Assembly (NCBI GenBank): GCA_003453835.1
Contig: DMMN01000374.1
Span: 397-6,070 of the forward strand
Direction of reading: 5' to 3'
Length of the DNA stretch: 5,674 bases
Source: Bacteroidota bacterium
GTDB taxonomy: Bacteria > Bacteroidota > Ignavibacteria > UBA10030
Shown here: in pieces, positions 1 to 5,463 of the stretch
Numbering within the stretch: the stretch's first letter is position 1
Layout: each line of letters starts with the position of its first letter
Position numbers and translations under genes: made by a program
The notes under the pieces: generated by a model
Database searches by the model: none
What the model saw: the letters and a program-made list of their open reading frames with translations, nothing else
What the model was told of the DNA's origin: nothing

Positions 1-896
1 GTGGCGCGCTTGAACAAGACGGTGACAGAAGTGAAGGGAAGCTCGGCGTCGGTCGCGATCGAGACAAGCGTTTCTGCGTGGTCTGGAAGTTTGTACTTCG
101 TCCGCTCGCGTGCAGGCCTCGCATTCTCTAATCCCCCAAAATGCTGCTTCACGAGCGCTTCGATCTCCGTCTTGTCGAAATCTCCCACGGCCATAAGTGC
201 CATCAACTCCGGACGATACCAATCCCGGTAGAAACGTTTCGCGGCATCGTACGAAAACGATTCCAGGATCTCCTTCTTCCCAATGGGGAGCCGCTTCGCG
301 TACTGTGAGGCGTGAAAGATCGTGGGGAGATGTTTGTTCTGAACCCGTTCGAATGCGCCCTTGCCCAGGCGCCACTCTTCGATCACAACCCCGCGCTCTT
401 TGTCGATTTCCTTGTCGTCGAACGTTACATCGTGTGACCATTCCTCCAGAATCTGGAACGCCTTCCGCACGAGATGAGCCGAATCGGTCGGCACCTGCAG
501 CATATAGACCGTCTCATCGAAACTCGTGTAAGCGTTTACATCGGGTCCAAGCCGCATGCCGGACCTTTCCATGAAGCTGATCAATTCTTGTTTTGGAAAG
601 CTCTTCGTGCCGTTGAACGCCATGTGCTCGACGAAATGGGCAAGGCCCTGCTGATCGTCATCTTCGAGCACCGAGCCGGCTTTGACCACGAGCCGCAGCT
701 CCGCGCGTTTCTCCGGCTTTTTGTTAGCGCGGATGTAGTAGGTGAGACCGTTGTCGAGCTTTCCGAGAGTGATCCGTGGATCGACAGCGAGACGGTCGTC
801 AAGCTTCAGGGATGCCTCCTGTGCGCGGGCTTGGGAAAAGAACAGACCGAACGCGACAGGCAGAAGGGAAATGAAGAAGAAGCGGTGTGGTTTCAT
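1..896 (-). CDS. Secreted M16 family zinc metallopeptidase, PqqL-like (N-terminal part, cut by window edge)
   Basis: Reading the minus strand from ATG at 896 gives 298 residues with no stop before the edge. Residues 1-25 look like a signal peptide: charged MKPHR start, hydrophobic core, then an ARA|Q signal-peptidase I type site, so the enzyme should act in the periplasm or outside. The inverted M16 zinc motif HFVEH is at 87-91 (H87 and H91 bind zinc, E90 is catalytic). The downstream acidic stretch ERGVVIEEWR at 167-176 should supply the third zinc ligand. LDNGLTYYI before the motif and EHMAFNGTKSF after it are typical of the long PqqL/pitrilysin-like branch, which usually has about 900 residues, so roughly two thirds is probably missing. 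The start is supported by GAGGAG (plus-strand 903-908) 6 bases upstream. It lies downstream of the thioredoxin-like gene on the same strand, but the 98-bp gap holds a large inverted repeat, so cotranscription is uncertain. The physiological substrate cannot be told from sequence. Confidence 0.93.
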   Translation of the reverse strand, partial: MKPHRFFFISLLPVAFGLFFSQARAQEASLKLDDRLAVDPRITLGKLDNGLTYYIRANKKPEKRAELRLVVKAGSVLEDDDQQGLAHFVEHMAFNGTKSFPKQELISFMERSGMRLGPDVNAYTSFDETVYMLQVPTDSAHLVRKAFQILEEWSHDVTFDDKEIDKERGVVIEEWRLGKGAFERVQNKHLPTIFHASQYAKRLPIGKKEILESFSYDAAKRFYRDWYRPELMALMAVGDFDKTEIEALVKQHFGGLENARPARERTKYKLPDHAETLVSIATDAELPFTSVTVLFKRA

Positions 897-940
897 GGCA
901 GACTCCTCGATATGTAGTGAGAGAAAGGTGAAGGATAGTC

Positions 941-993
941 CTGCGGAATTGTTCGTGACGTCGGGAGTGCGGTACGGCGTCCAATCTCCGCAG
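941..993. repeat. Long imperfect inverted repeat (potential 11-bp stem) between the thioredoxin-like and M16 genes
   Basis: CTGCGGAATTG at 941-951 pairs with CAATCTCCGCAG at 982-993, giving 11 base pairs interrupted by one bulged base, around a 30-base loop. The arm at 993 begins two bases after the thioredoxin-like stop codon, so in the minus-strand transcript the stem would form just past that gene and within the leader of the M16 gene. No run of T follows the stem on the minus strand, so it is not a textbook intrinsic terminator. It could be a processing or stability stem, a leader structure, or a protein-binding palindrome. The pairing is seen directly; the role is open. Confidence 0.5.
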
Positions 994-994
994 A

Positions 995-1540
995 CTACGA
1001 TTTCCATTTTATTGTGCAACCGATGGAGAACGTCTCGGCTTGCGGTACTTCTTTGCCGGCAATGATTGCGTCGATGGCGTCGCGAACGTACTTCGACTTG
1101 ACGGCAGATGGATTCTGGTAGTTGTCGTCAAACTTGCCGTGATAGCGTAGCTTGCGCTGCTTGTCGAAGACGAAGAACTCCGGCGTGTGCGTAGCCCCAT
1201 AGGCCGTGGCAACCGACTGATCTTCGTCGCGTATGTAGGTGAAATTGAATTGTTTCTCCTTCGACCGTGCGACCATGCCGTTGAAGTCATCGTCCGGGTA
1301 GTGCTCGGTTTCGTTCGAGTTGATGGCGACGAGTCGAACTCCGAGGGAAGTATATTCTCGTTGCAGCGAGACCATCCTGTCTTCGTATGCCCGAACGTAC
1401 GGACAATGGTTACAGGAAAACACGACGACGAGGACTTCCGCCTCTCCAAAATCTTGGAGTGAGTACATTTCGCCATCGGTGGCGGGGAGGTTATGAAAGT
1501 CGGGCGCAGGGGAGCTTATCCGGAGAGTTTCGGTCGACAT
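995..1540 (-). CDS. Thioredoxin-fold redoxin (AhpC/TSA-like) with CNHC active site
   Basis: This is a complete 181-residue protein. The N-terminal PAPDFHNLPATDGEMYSLQDF pattern is that of AhpC/TSA-type redoxins. It is followed by a beta strand (VLVVVFS) and the redox motif C43-N-H-C46-P. THTP at 117-120 carries the cis-proline expected opposite the CxxC, and FFVFDKQRKLRYHGKFDD is the usual central strand and turn. The C-terminal IGCTIKWK adds a third cysteine, C175, which I recall as common in the family with the CNHCP motif. It probably reduces or senses thiols or peroxides in the cytoplasm; no signal peptide is visible. The true substrate is unknown. It differs from classical peroxiredoxins, which have a TxxC peroxidatic site instead of CxxC. 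The start is supported by AGGAG (plus-strand 1547-1551), six bases upstream. An M16 peptidase gene follows on the same strand. Confidence 0.9.
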   Translation of the reverse strand: MSTETLRISSPAPDFHNLPATDGEMYSLQDFGEAEVLVVVFSCNHCPYVRAYEDRMVSLQREYTSLGVRLVAINSNETEHYPDDDFNGMVARSKEKQFNFTYIRDEDQSVATAYGATHTPEFFVFDKQRKLRYHGKFDDNYQNPSAVKSKYVRDAIDAIIAGKEVPQAETFSIGCTIKWKS

Positions 1541-1867
1541 ACGATGCTCCTGATTCTCTGAAAAGCGATGCGGTGGCGTGGGGCCGATGATCTTGTTTCT
1601 TCACCCCGACCTCTTGTCTCGCGTGGTCGGATTTCGTTATCGAGTTTCGACTTCGAGGATCGGGCAGGAAGCGTGTGGACTACCCACCAGAGTCCGAAGG
1701 TTCACGCCAATCTTAATAAACTTTGACGCGGGAAACAACAAGCGGGAGACCATCCCTCACCACAAAAACACCCCAATCTCTGACACTTCAAATGGCTGAG
1801 GCGATTCGCGTGCTGAGGAGATCCGTTGAAGGATCGATCCGAGAAATTACACGTCCTGAGAATTTGT
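1541..1867. other. Non-coding stretch upstream of the thioredoxin-like gene and tRNA-Asn
   Basis: No convincing gene is seen on either strand. The region must hold the promoter of the minus-strand thioredoxin-like gene. A weak candidate on the minus strand is TTGTTT (1738-1733), 17 bases, then TAAGAT (1715-1710), with only 3 and 4 of 6 consensus matches. A hairpin is possible at 1606-1630 (CCGACC, 13-base loop, GGTCGG), lying in the presumed leader of the thioredoxin-like gene. A further short palindrome, GGATCGATCC, is at 1831-1840. None of these has clear functional support. Confidence 0.4.
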
Positions 1868-1896
1868 TTGACTTTGGAAGCAAATTGGAATATATT
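1868..1896 (+). promoter_or_regulatory. Sigma70-type promoter of tRNA-Asn
   Basis: TTGACT (1868-1873) and TATATT (1891-1896) are separated by exactly 17 bp. They match the consensus boxes at 5 of 6 and 5 of 6 positions, and the surroundings are AT-rich compared with the rest of the window. Transcription would start near 1903, about 40 bases before the mature tRNA. This is the best promoter-like sequence in the window and sits where a tRNA promoter should be. Confidence 0.7.
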
Positions 1897-1904
1897 TTCC
1901 CCCG

Positions 1905-1925
1905 ACCCGGACAGCTCCTCCGGGT
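1905..1925 (+). other. GC-rich hairpin in the 5' leader of tRNA-Asn, terminator-like
   Basis: ACCCGGA (1905-1911) pairs perfectly with TCCGGGT (1919-1925) around a 7-base loop, and TCTTCTTTC follows. In form it resembles an intrinsic terminator. However, it lies immediately after the predicted transcription start and before the tRNA, with no recognisable plus-strand gene upstream to terminate. It could end readthrough from upstream, leave a stable 5' leader hairpin on the tRNA precursor, or be a relic. Its GGGTTCT tail resembles that of the hairpin downstream of the tRNA. Confidence 0.5.
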
Positions 1926-1942
1926 TCTTCTTTCAATACTAT

Positions 1943-2017
1943 TCCGCGATAGCTCAATGGTAGAGCATGCGGCTGTTAACCGCAGGGTTGTAGGTTCGAG
2001 TCCTACTCGCGGAGCCA
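1943..2017 (+). tRNA. tRNA-Asn (anticodon GTT)
   Basis: A full cloverleaf can be drawn. The acceptor stem TCCGCGA (1943-1949) pairs with TCGCGGA (2007-2013), followed by discriminator G and an encoded CCA (2015-2017). The D arm contains AGCTCAATGGTAGAGC. The anticodon stem TGCGG/CCGCA encloses loop CTGTTAA with anticodon GTT, specific for asparagine. The T arm is GTAGG-TTCGAGT-CCTAC. All stems are fully paired, there is no intron, and the length is 75 nt with CCA. It has its own promoter and terminator, so it is probably a single-gene transcription unit. No duplicated 3' end of the tRNA was found in the window, so there is no sign of an integrated element. Confidence 0.97.
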
Positions 2018-2021
2018 TTAG

Positions 2022-2048
2022 CCCGAGACCCTTCTCGGGTTCTCTCTT
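2022..2048 (+). terminator. Intrinsic terminator after tRNA-Asn
   Basis: CCCGAGA (2022-2028) pairs with TCTCGGG (2033-2039) around loop CCCT, and a pyrimidine tail TTCTCTCTT follows. It begins four bases after the tRNA CCA end, the usual place for a tRNA terminator. The tail is interrupted by C, so efficiency may be moderate. It is immediately followed by a second small palindrome, TCTCTTGAAGAGA (2043-2055), overlapping the tail. Confidence 0.7.
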
Positions 2049-2097
2049 GAAGAGAAAGTACCCTCGCAACGACGCATTCACGTTCTTTCCTTGCACG

Positions 2098-2111
2098 GCG
2101 GAGTTCTCCGC
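2098..2111 (+). promoter_or_regulatory. Short palindrome in the leader of the 606-residue protein gene
   Basis: GCGGAG-TT-CTCCGC is a perfect 6+6 inverted repeat (in RNA, a 5-bp stem with a GTTC tetraloop) lying 23 bases before the Shine-Dalgarno. Its place between the tRNA terminator and the start codon suggests an operator or a leader hairpin. No good promoter boxes were recognised in 2050-2147, so this gene may use an unrecognised promoter or readthrough from the tRNA unit. Confidence 0.3.
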
Positions 2112-2134
2112 AACGAAGCACCACTCACCAAAGG

Positions 2135-2142
2135 AAGGAGGG
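2135..2142 (+). promoter_or_regulatory. Strong Shine-Dalgarno that decides the TTG start of the 606-residue protein
   Basis: AAGGAGGG is a near-perfect anti-SD match, ending five bases before TTG at 2148. The in-frame ATG at 2091 has no such site and would run through the palindrome and this SD, adding 19 residues with no visible family similarity. The TTG is therefore the better start. Confidence 0.75.
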
Positions 2143-2147
2143 AAAGA

Positions 2148-3968
2148 TTGGAAAACTCGCGAGTTCACACGTTCCACATCCCTGTCCTCGGCCTGGCTTT
2201 TTCCGTCGATACCCCCATCCGGGTGGCCAGGTTCGGCATATCGTCGGTAATATCAATTGTTGACGATATTCTGATCGAGCACATGCGGGAACAGTACGCT
2301 TCCGTCGCAGGCGAGCCCTACACGCCGATTGCCCCGAAAGAAACCGACCATCGGGCACGCAGGATTACAGCCTATCTTAATCTTGTCCAGCGTATCGTGC
2401 AACGGCAGGTTGCGGAACTGCGAGCTTCTGCCTTCGAAGCGGGGAGCGACATTGTCAAGTACTTTGAGATGTTGGCGGATCACTCCCCGATGAAAGCGCT
2501 GTATCGCCTCATGACACAAACGGCTGATCCGCAGGTGCAATCGTCGCTCCAGGACACCCTACGCACTAAGATCGTCCCCGGCGCAATCGACGTCAATATC
2601 ATGACGAAGGTAGACAAGCTCAATTCCGGACCAGATGGAGAAGATTTGGGTCCGGAGTACTCGGACGCCCTCGCCTCGTTGCGAGGATTCGTCCAGAGCG
2701 ACCTCCATTCTTCCATTGTCCTCTCCGCCGGTTTGAACCAACGTCTGTTCGGCTACATGGGCCGATGCCCCGAATTCATTCCGGATTCGCGAGGCGTGTT
2801 CGACAAGAAAGTCATTCTGAAAGTGAGCGACTATCGCTCGGCCTACATCCAGGGGAAGATCCTGGCAAAGAAGGGGATCTGGATTTCGGAGTTCCGCATC
2901 GAGTCGGGTCTTAATTGTGGTGGCCACGCGTTCGCGACGGACGGCACTCTGCTCGGGCCGATCCTGGATCTGTTCAGAACTAACAGGACACTGCTAATCA
3001 ATGAGCTGGGCCAACTTTATTTTGCGGCCTTGCGGGAACGGGGAATCGAGCCGCCCTCTATCCCCCCATCGATCCGGATCACGGTTCAGGGGGGCATCGG
3101 TACGGCCGAAGAAGATGCGTTCCTTCGTGACTATTATGGTGTCGATGGAACAGGGTGGGGCTCGCCATTCCTGCTCGTTCCCGAGGCAACAAACGTCGAC
3201 GACGAAACAAGGAAGAAGCTTGCCGGTGCACGGAAGGAAGATTTCTACCTGAGTGATGCTTCGCCGCTCGGGATCCCATTCAACAATTTCAGGGGGAGCG
3301 CAAGCGAGGAACAGATCCTGCGCCGCTTCAAAGAAGGGAATCCGGGAAGTCCGTGCAAAAAGAAGTTTCTTGTTTCCAACACGGAATTCACCGAAAAACC
3401 AATCTGCATAGCTTCCAGGCAGTACCAACATTTGAAGATCAAGCAACTCAGGGACCTCAATCTCCGACCCGAGGAACTCGACAGAGAGATCGGGAAGGTA
3501 GTTCAGAAGGCCTGCCTCTGTGAGGATCTGGCGGCTACTGCGTACGTCGGGGGCCGCACCGAGAACACAAAAGAACGGCCTGCCGTAGCAGTCTGTCCCG
3601 GCCCGAACCTCGCGTACTTTTCAAAGATTGCTTCGTTGGAGGAAATGGTCGGACACATTTACGGGCGGCTGCGACTTCCGCTCTCTGCCGATCGACCCAA
3701 CATGTTCATCAACGAGCTTCGAATCAACATCGACTATCTAAAACAGGAGATGCAGAAACGTATCGATGCACTCACCTCGAGGGATTTCAGTCGACTCGAC
3801 GCTTTCAAGGCAAATCTTCAGGTAGGTATTGCGTACTACAAGTCGCTCATTCCGAAGCTGGTGAAGGAAAAGGAGCGCTATCGGGAAAGAATGCAGCAAG
3901 AGTTGGAGGCTCTGGAAGAGGAGCTTCTGAACATCGTCATCGCGAGCCCCTGCCTGGTTAGCGATTGA
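2148..3968 (+). CDS. Conserved-looking protein of unknown function, FMN/TIM-barrel-like with cysteine-rich C-terminal region
   Basis: This is a 606-residue protein from TTG. I do not recognise a named family, though it resembles from memory uncharacterised Bacteroidota proteins. Several segments read like a nitronate-monooxygenase-type TIM barrel: an opening IPVLGLAFSVDTPIRVARFG (11-30); strands KKVILKV (220-226) and GIWISEFRIESGLNCGGHAF (243-262, compare the EGxEAGGH pattern); then IRITVQGGIGTAEED (309-323) and VDGTGWGSPFLLVPEA (332-347), which resemble the phosphate-binding GGI and GTxF turns. A mostly helical part (41-185) would be an insertion in the barrel. Residues 398-490 hold C403, C420, C456, C458 and C483 in conserved-looking settings (SPCKKKF, KPICIASRQYQ, ACLCEDL, VCPGPN), a possible iron-sulfur or zinc site. 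The C-terminal 565-596 is a charged coiled coil. There is no signal peptide or membrane segment, so it is probably cytoplasmic. The stop lies just before the response regulator start, suggesting coupling. FMN binding and any redox role are inference. Confidence 0.88.
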   Translation: MENSRVHTFHIPVLGLAFSVDTPIRVARFGISSVISIVDDILIEHMREQYASVAGEPYTPIAPKETDHRARRITAYLNLVQRIVQRQVAELRASAFEAGSDIVKYFEMLADHSPMKALYRLMTQTADPQVQSSLQDTLRTKIVPGAIDVNIMTKVDKLNSGPDGEDLGPEYSDALASLRGFVQSDLHSSIVLSAGLNQRLFGYMGRCPEFIPDSRGVFDKKVILKVSDYRSAYIQGKILAKKGIWISEFRIESGLNCGGHAFATDGTLLGPILDLFRTNRTLLINELGQLYFAALRERGIEPPSIPPSIRITVQGGIGTAEEDAFLRDYYGVDGTGWGSPFLLVPEATNVDDETRKKLAGARKEDFYLSDASPLGIPFNNFRGSASEEQILRRFKEGNPGSPCKKKFLVSNTEFTEKPICIASRQYQHLKIKQLRDLNLRPEELDREIGKVVQKACLCEDLAATAYVGGRTENTKERPAVAVCPGPNLAYFSKIASLEEMVGHIYGRLRLPLSADRPNMFINELRINIDYLKQEMQKRIDALTSRDFSRLDAFKANLQVGIAYYKSLIPKLVKEKERYRERMQQELEALEEELLNIVIASPCLVSD

Positions 3969-3973
3969 GTCTC

Positions 3974-4609
3974 ATGGATCCTTCGAACACTCACGCCATC
4001 AAAGTTCTCCTTGTCGAAGACGATCCCCTTCAGGCACGTCTGGTACGGCGGTTCCTCCGCTCGCCCTCTCCGCAATCCTTCGAGGTTGAGCACGCGGAGT
4101 CGCTCGCCGCTGCCGTCCAGAAACTCATCACGTGGTCTGCGGAGGTTGTCTTGCTTGATTTGACTCTCCCGGATAGCTCGGGGGCGAATACATTCCTGAG
4201 AATCCAAACGCAGTTTCCCGCCCTTCCAATTGTCGTTCTCACCGGCCTCAACGACGAGGAGCTCGGAGTCCAATTGGTGCAGGCGGGGGCTCAAGACTAC
4301 TTGATGAAGGACATGGCAAGCGGCTTATTACTGAGTCGAACTCTCCGATATGCGATCGAACGGAAGCGGGCTTTTTTGGAGCGGGAAAGATTGGTAAGAG
4401 ATCTCCAGGAAGCGGTCGCTGAACTAAAGACCCTGAGCGGACTCCTTCCGATCTGTTCAAACTGTAAGAAGGTCCGTGACGACAAAGGGTACTGGACACA
4501 AATCGAAGCTTACATACAGCAACGATCCGCGGCAAGGTTCAGCCATGGCATCTGCCCGGACTGCATGGAGAAACTCTACCCTGACTACCGGCCAAAGGGG
4601 GCGCGCTAG
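3974..4609 (+). CDS. Response regulator with C-terminal four-cysteine (putative zinc) domain
   Basis: This is a 211-residue protein from ATG 3974. The receiver domain spans about 8-130: acidic pocket E15-D16-D17, phosphoacceptor D62 in VVLLDLTLPD, T90 in VVLTG, and K112 in YLMKD. A charged helix, ERKRAFLERERLVRDLQEAV (129-148), forms a coiled-coil linker. The output part (about 156-205) has C161-SN-C164-KKVRDD, GYWTQIEAYI, FSHGIC194-PD-C197 and MEKLYPDY. This short module recurs in many receiver and sensor proteins. Its four cysteines suggest zinc binding; its function is not established as far as I know. No helix-turn-helix or enzymatic output domain is present, so it probably acts by protein contact. 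No histidine kinase lies in the window. A TTG at 3965, overlapping the upstream TGA, is an alternative start adding three residues. Neither start has a strong SD, which fits translational coupling to the 606-residue protein gene. Confidence 0.92.
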   Translation: MDPSNTHAIKVLLVEDDPLQARLVRRFLRSPSPQSFEVEHAESLAAAVQKLITWSAEVVLLDLTLPDSSGANTFLRIQTQFPALPIVVLTGLNDEELGVQLVQAGAQDYLMKDMASGLLLSRTLRYAIERKRAFLERERLVRDLQEAVAELKTLSGLLPICSNCKKVRDDKGYWTQIEAYIQQRSAARFSHGICPDCMEKLYPDYRPKGAR

Positions 4610-4752
4610 GCTACCGCGCGCTCGCCGCGCGATGCCGGGTGTCCACCGGTTCGACACTCACTCGATCAACAGGGAAGTGACAGTGACGATCCATATGGCT
4701 GGCCTCGTGTTCACTCCGATCTCTCCGCATCGATCTTCAGGCTCTTTCATTT
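4610..4752. other. Convergent intergenic region with GC-only hairpin
   Basis: This region separates the 3' ends of the response regulator (plus) and the dCMP deaminase (minus). CGCGCG (4615-4620) and CGCGCG (4626-4631) can form a six-pair stem around CTCGC, starting six bases after the response regulator stop. No T tract follows, so it is at best a Rho-assisted or processing structure. A CCGG-flanked near-palindrome lies at about 4634-4648, and AGTGAC is repeated in tandem at 4676-4687. No gene or intrinsic terminator is evident. Confidence 0.35.
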
Positions 4753-5229
4753 CTAAGCAGTTCCCATAGGAAGGCGGAGGGGCCGATGTTTTCTCCCGGC
4801 CTTCTTCCCCATGTAGACGAGTTTCACCCCGGCCTGCCTCGCATATCCTCTGATCCTCTCGTCTCGATAGAACTCCTTGTAGTACACGGTTCGTATTCCG
4901 CAGTTCGCCACAAGCTTGAAGCATGTAAGACAGGGAGAGGCAGTGACGTAGATTTCGGCCCCGTCGATTTGAACGCCGTTCTTCGCTGCCTGGGCAACGG
5001 CATTTGCCTCCGCGTGCACGGTTCTCACGCAGTGTCCGTTCTCCATATCGTGGCCGACGTCGTCGCAATGCGGTGCACGACGGAGACTCCCGTTGTAGCC
5101 GGTGGAGAGGATGGTCTTATCCCTCACGACCACAGCGCCGATGTGCCTTCTGTCGCACGTGCTTCGAGTCGCGACTTCGGCGGCGATCCTCATGAAATAC
5201 TCATTCCAGCTCGCGCGTTTTTCGATCAT
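4753..5229 (-). CDS. dCMP deaminase (deoxycytidylate deaminase, ComE-like)
   Basis: This is a 158-residue cytidine/deoxycytidylate deaminase family protein. It should convert dCMP to dUMP in the cytoplasm, feeding thymidylate synthesis. From the start at 5229 it opens MIEKRASWNEYFM, close to the family's usual SWDEYFM beginning. The zinc site is complete: H72-A-E74 (HAEANAV, E74 as proton shuttle) and P-C100-L-T-C103. STCDRRHIGAVVVRD and TGYNGSLRRAPHCDD are typical of dCMP deaminases rather than cytidine or tRNA deaminases, and the full length matches. An ATG five codons upstream (5244) is an alternative start with no SD. The 5229 start has a weak GAGAAG about 7 bases upstream. The gene is convergent with the response regulator and divergent from yebC. 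Allosteric control by dCTP/dTTP is known for some members but cannot be read here. Confidence 0.92.
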   Translation of the reverse strand: MIEKRASWNEYFMRIAAEVATRSTCDRRHIGAVVVRDKTILSTGYNGSLRRAPHCDDVGHDMENGHCVRTVHAEANAVAQAAKNGVQIDGAEIYVTASPCLTCFKLVANCGIRTVYYKEFYRDERIRGYARQAGVKLVYMGKKAGRKHRPLRLPMGTA

Positions 5230-5288
5230 ACGGATTCTTCTCATTCGGTGGTGGACATGGTTGTTCTGGCACGATGTAACTTGCTGCG

Positions 5289-5317
5289 ATGATATTCAAA
5301 CTATCCGCCGAAAGCAA
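5289..5317 (-). promoter_or_regulatory. Candidate promoter of the dCMP deaminase gene
   Basis: On the minus strand TTGCTT (5317-5312) and TATCAT (5294-5289) are 17 bp apart. The -10 matches 5 of 6 consensus bases, the -35 only 3 of 6. Transcription would start near 5282, leaving a leader of about 50 bases before the preferred start. The position in the divergent region is right, but the -35 is weak. Confidence 0.45.
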
Positions 5318-5324
5318 GCCGCAA

Positions 5325-5341
5325 GTTCCTCATGAAGGAAC
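5325..5341. repeat. Small palindrome in the divergent dCMP deaminase/yebC region
   Basis: GTTCCT (5325-5330) and AGGAAC (5336-5341) form a perfect 6-bp inverted repeat around CATGA. It lies 7 bp upstream of the proposed -35 box of the deaminase promoter, so it could be an operator. It also contains an ATG in frame with yebC. One such repeat can occur by chance. Confidence 0.3.
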
Positions 5342-5463
5342 ACCCCGATGAACGTACATCTATCGCACGTGAAACGACACCGCGGCTGGAAGATACGCTT
5401 GTGAAAGACTCAATGAAGTTGTACTTTGACTCCGGTTTTTTTAACGTGCAGCAAACGGGAGCT

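Noticed and set aside
474..917. Plus-strand open frame over the M16 gene
   Set aside because: It lies opposite a clear M16 peptidase with HxxEH and a signal peptide, and its product shows no recognisable features.
1943..2100. tRNA-Asn as an integration site for a mobile element
   Set aside because: No integrase gene and no second copy of the tRNA 3' end were found in the window.
2091..2147. ATG at 2091 as start of the 606-residue protein
   Set aside because: No SD precedes it, the extra residues include the SD and palindrome of the TTG start, and the protein-like sequence begins just after the TTG.
1788..2177. Minus-strand open frame containing RVGLEPTTLRLTAACSTIEL
   Set aside because: This is the well-known false protein produced by translating the antisense of a tRNA gene; the motif comes entirely from tRNA-Asn.
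1723..2250. Plus-strand open frame of 175 residues reading through the tRNA (SSMVEHAAVNRRVVGSSPTR)
   Set aside because: It is a sense-strand translation of tRNA-Asn and its flanks, with no SD and no protein-like composition.
4786..5292. Plus-strand open frame of 168 residues
   Set aside because: It is antisense to the dCMP deaminase, whose zinc motifs are intact; there is no SD or family resemblance.
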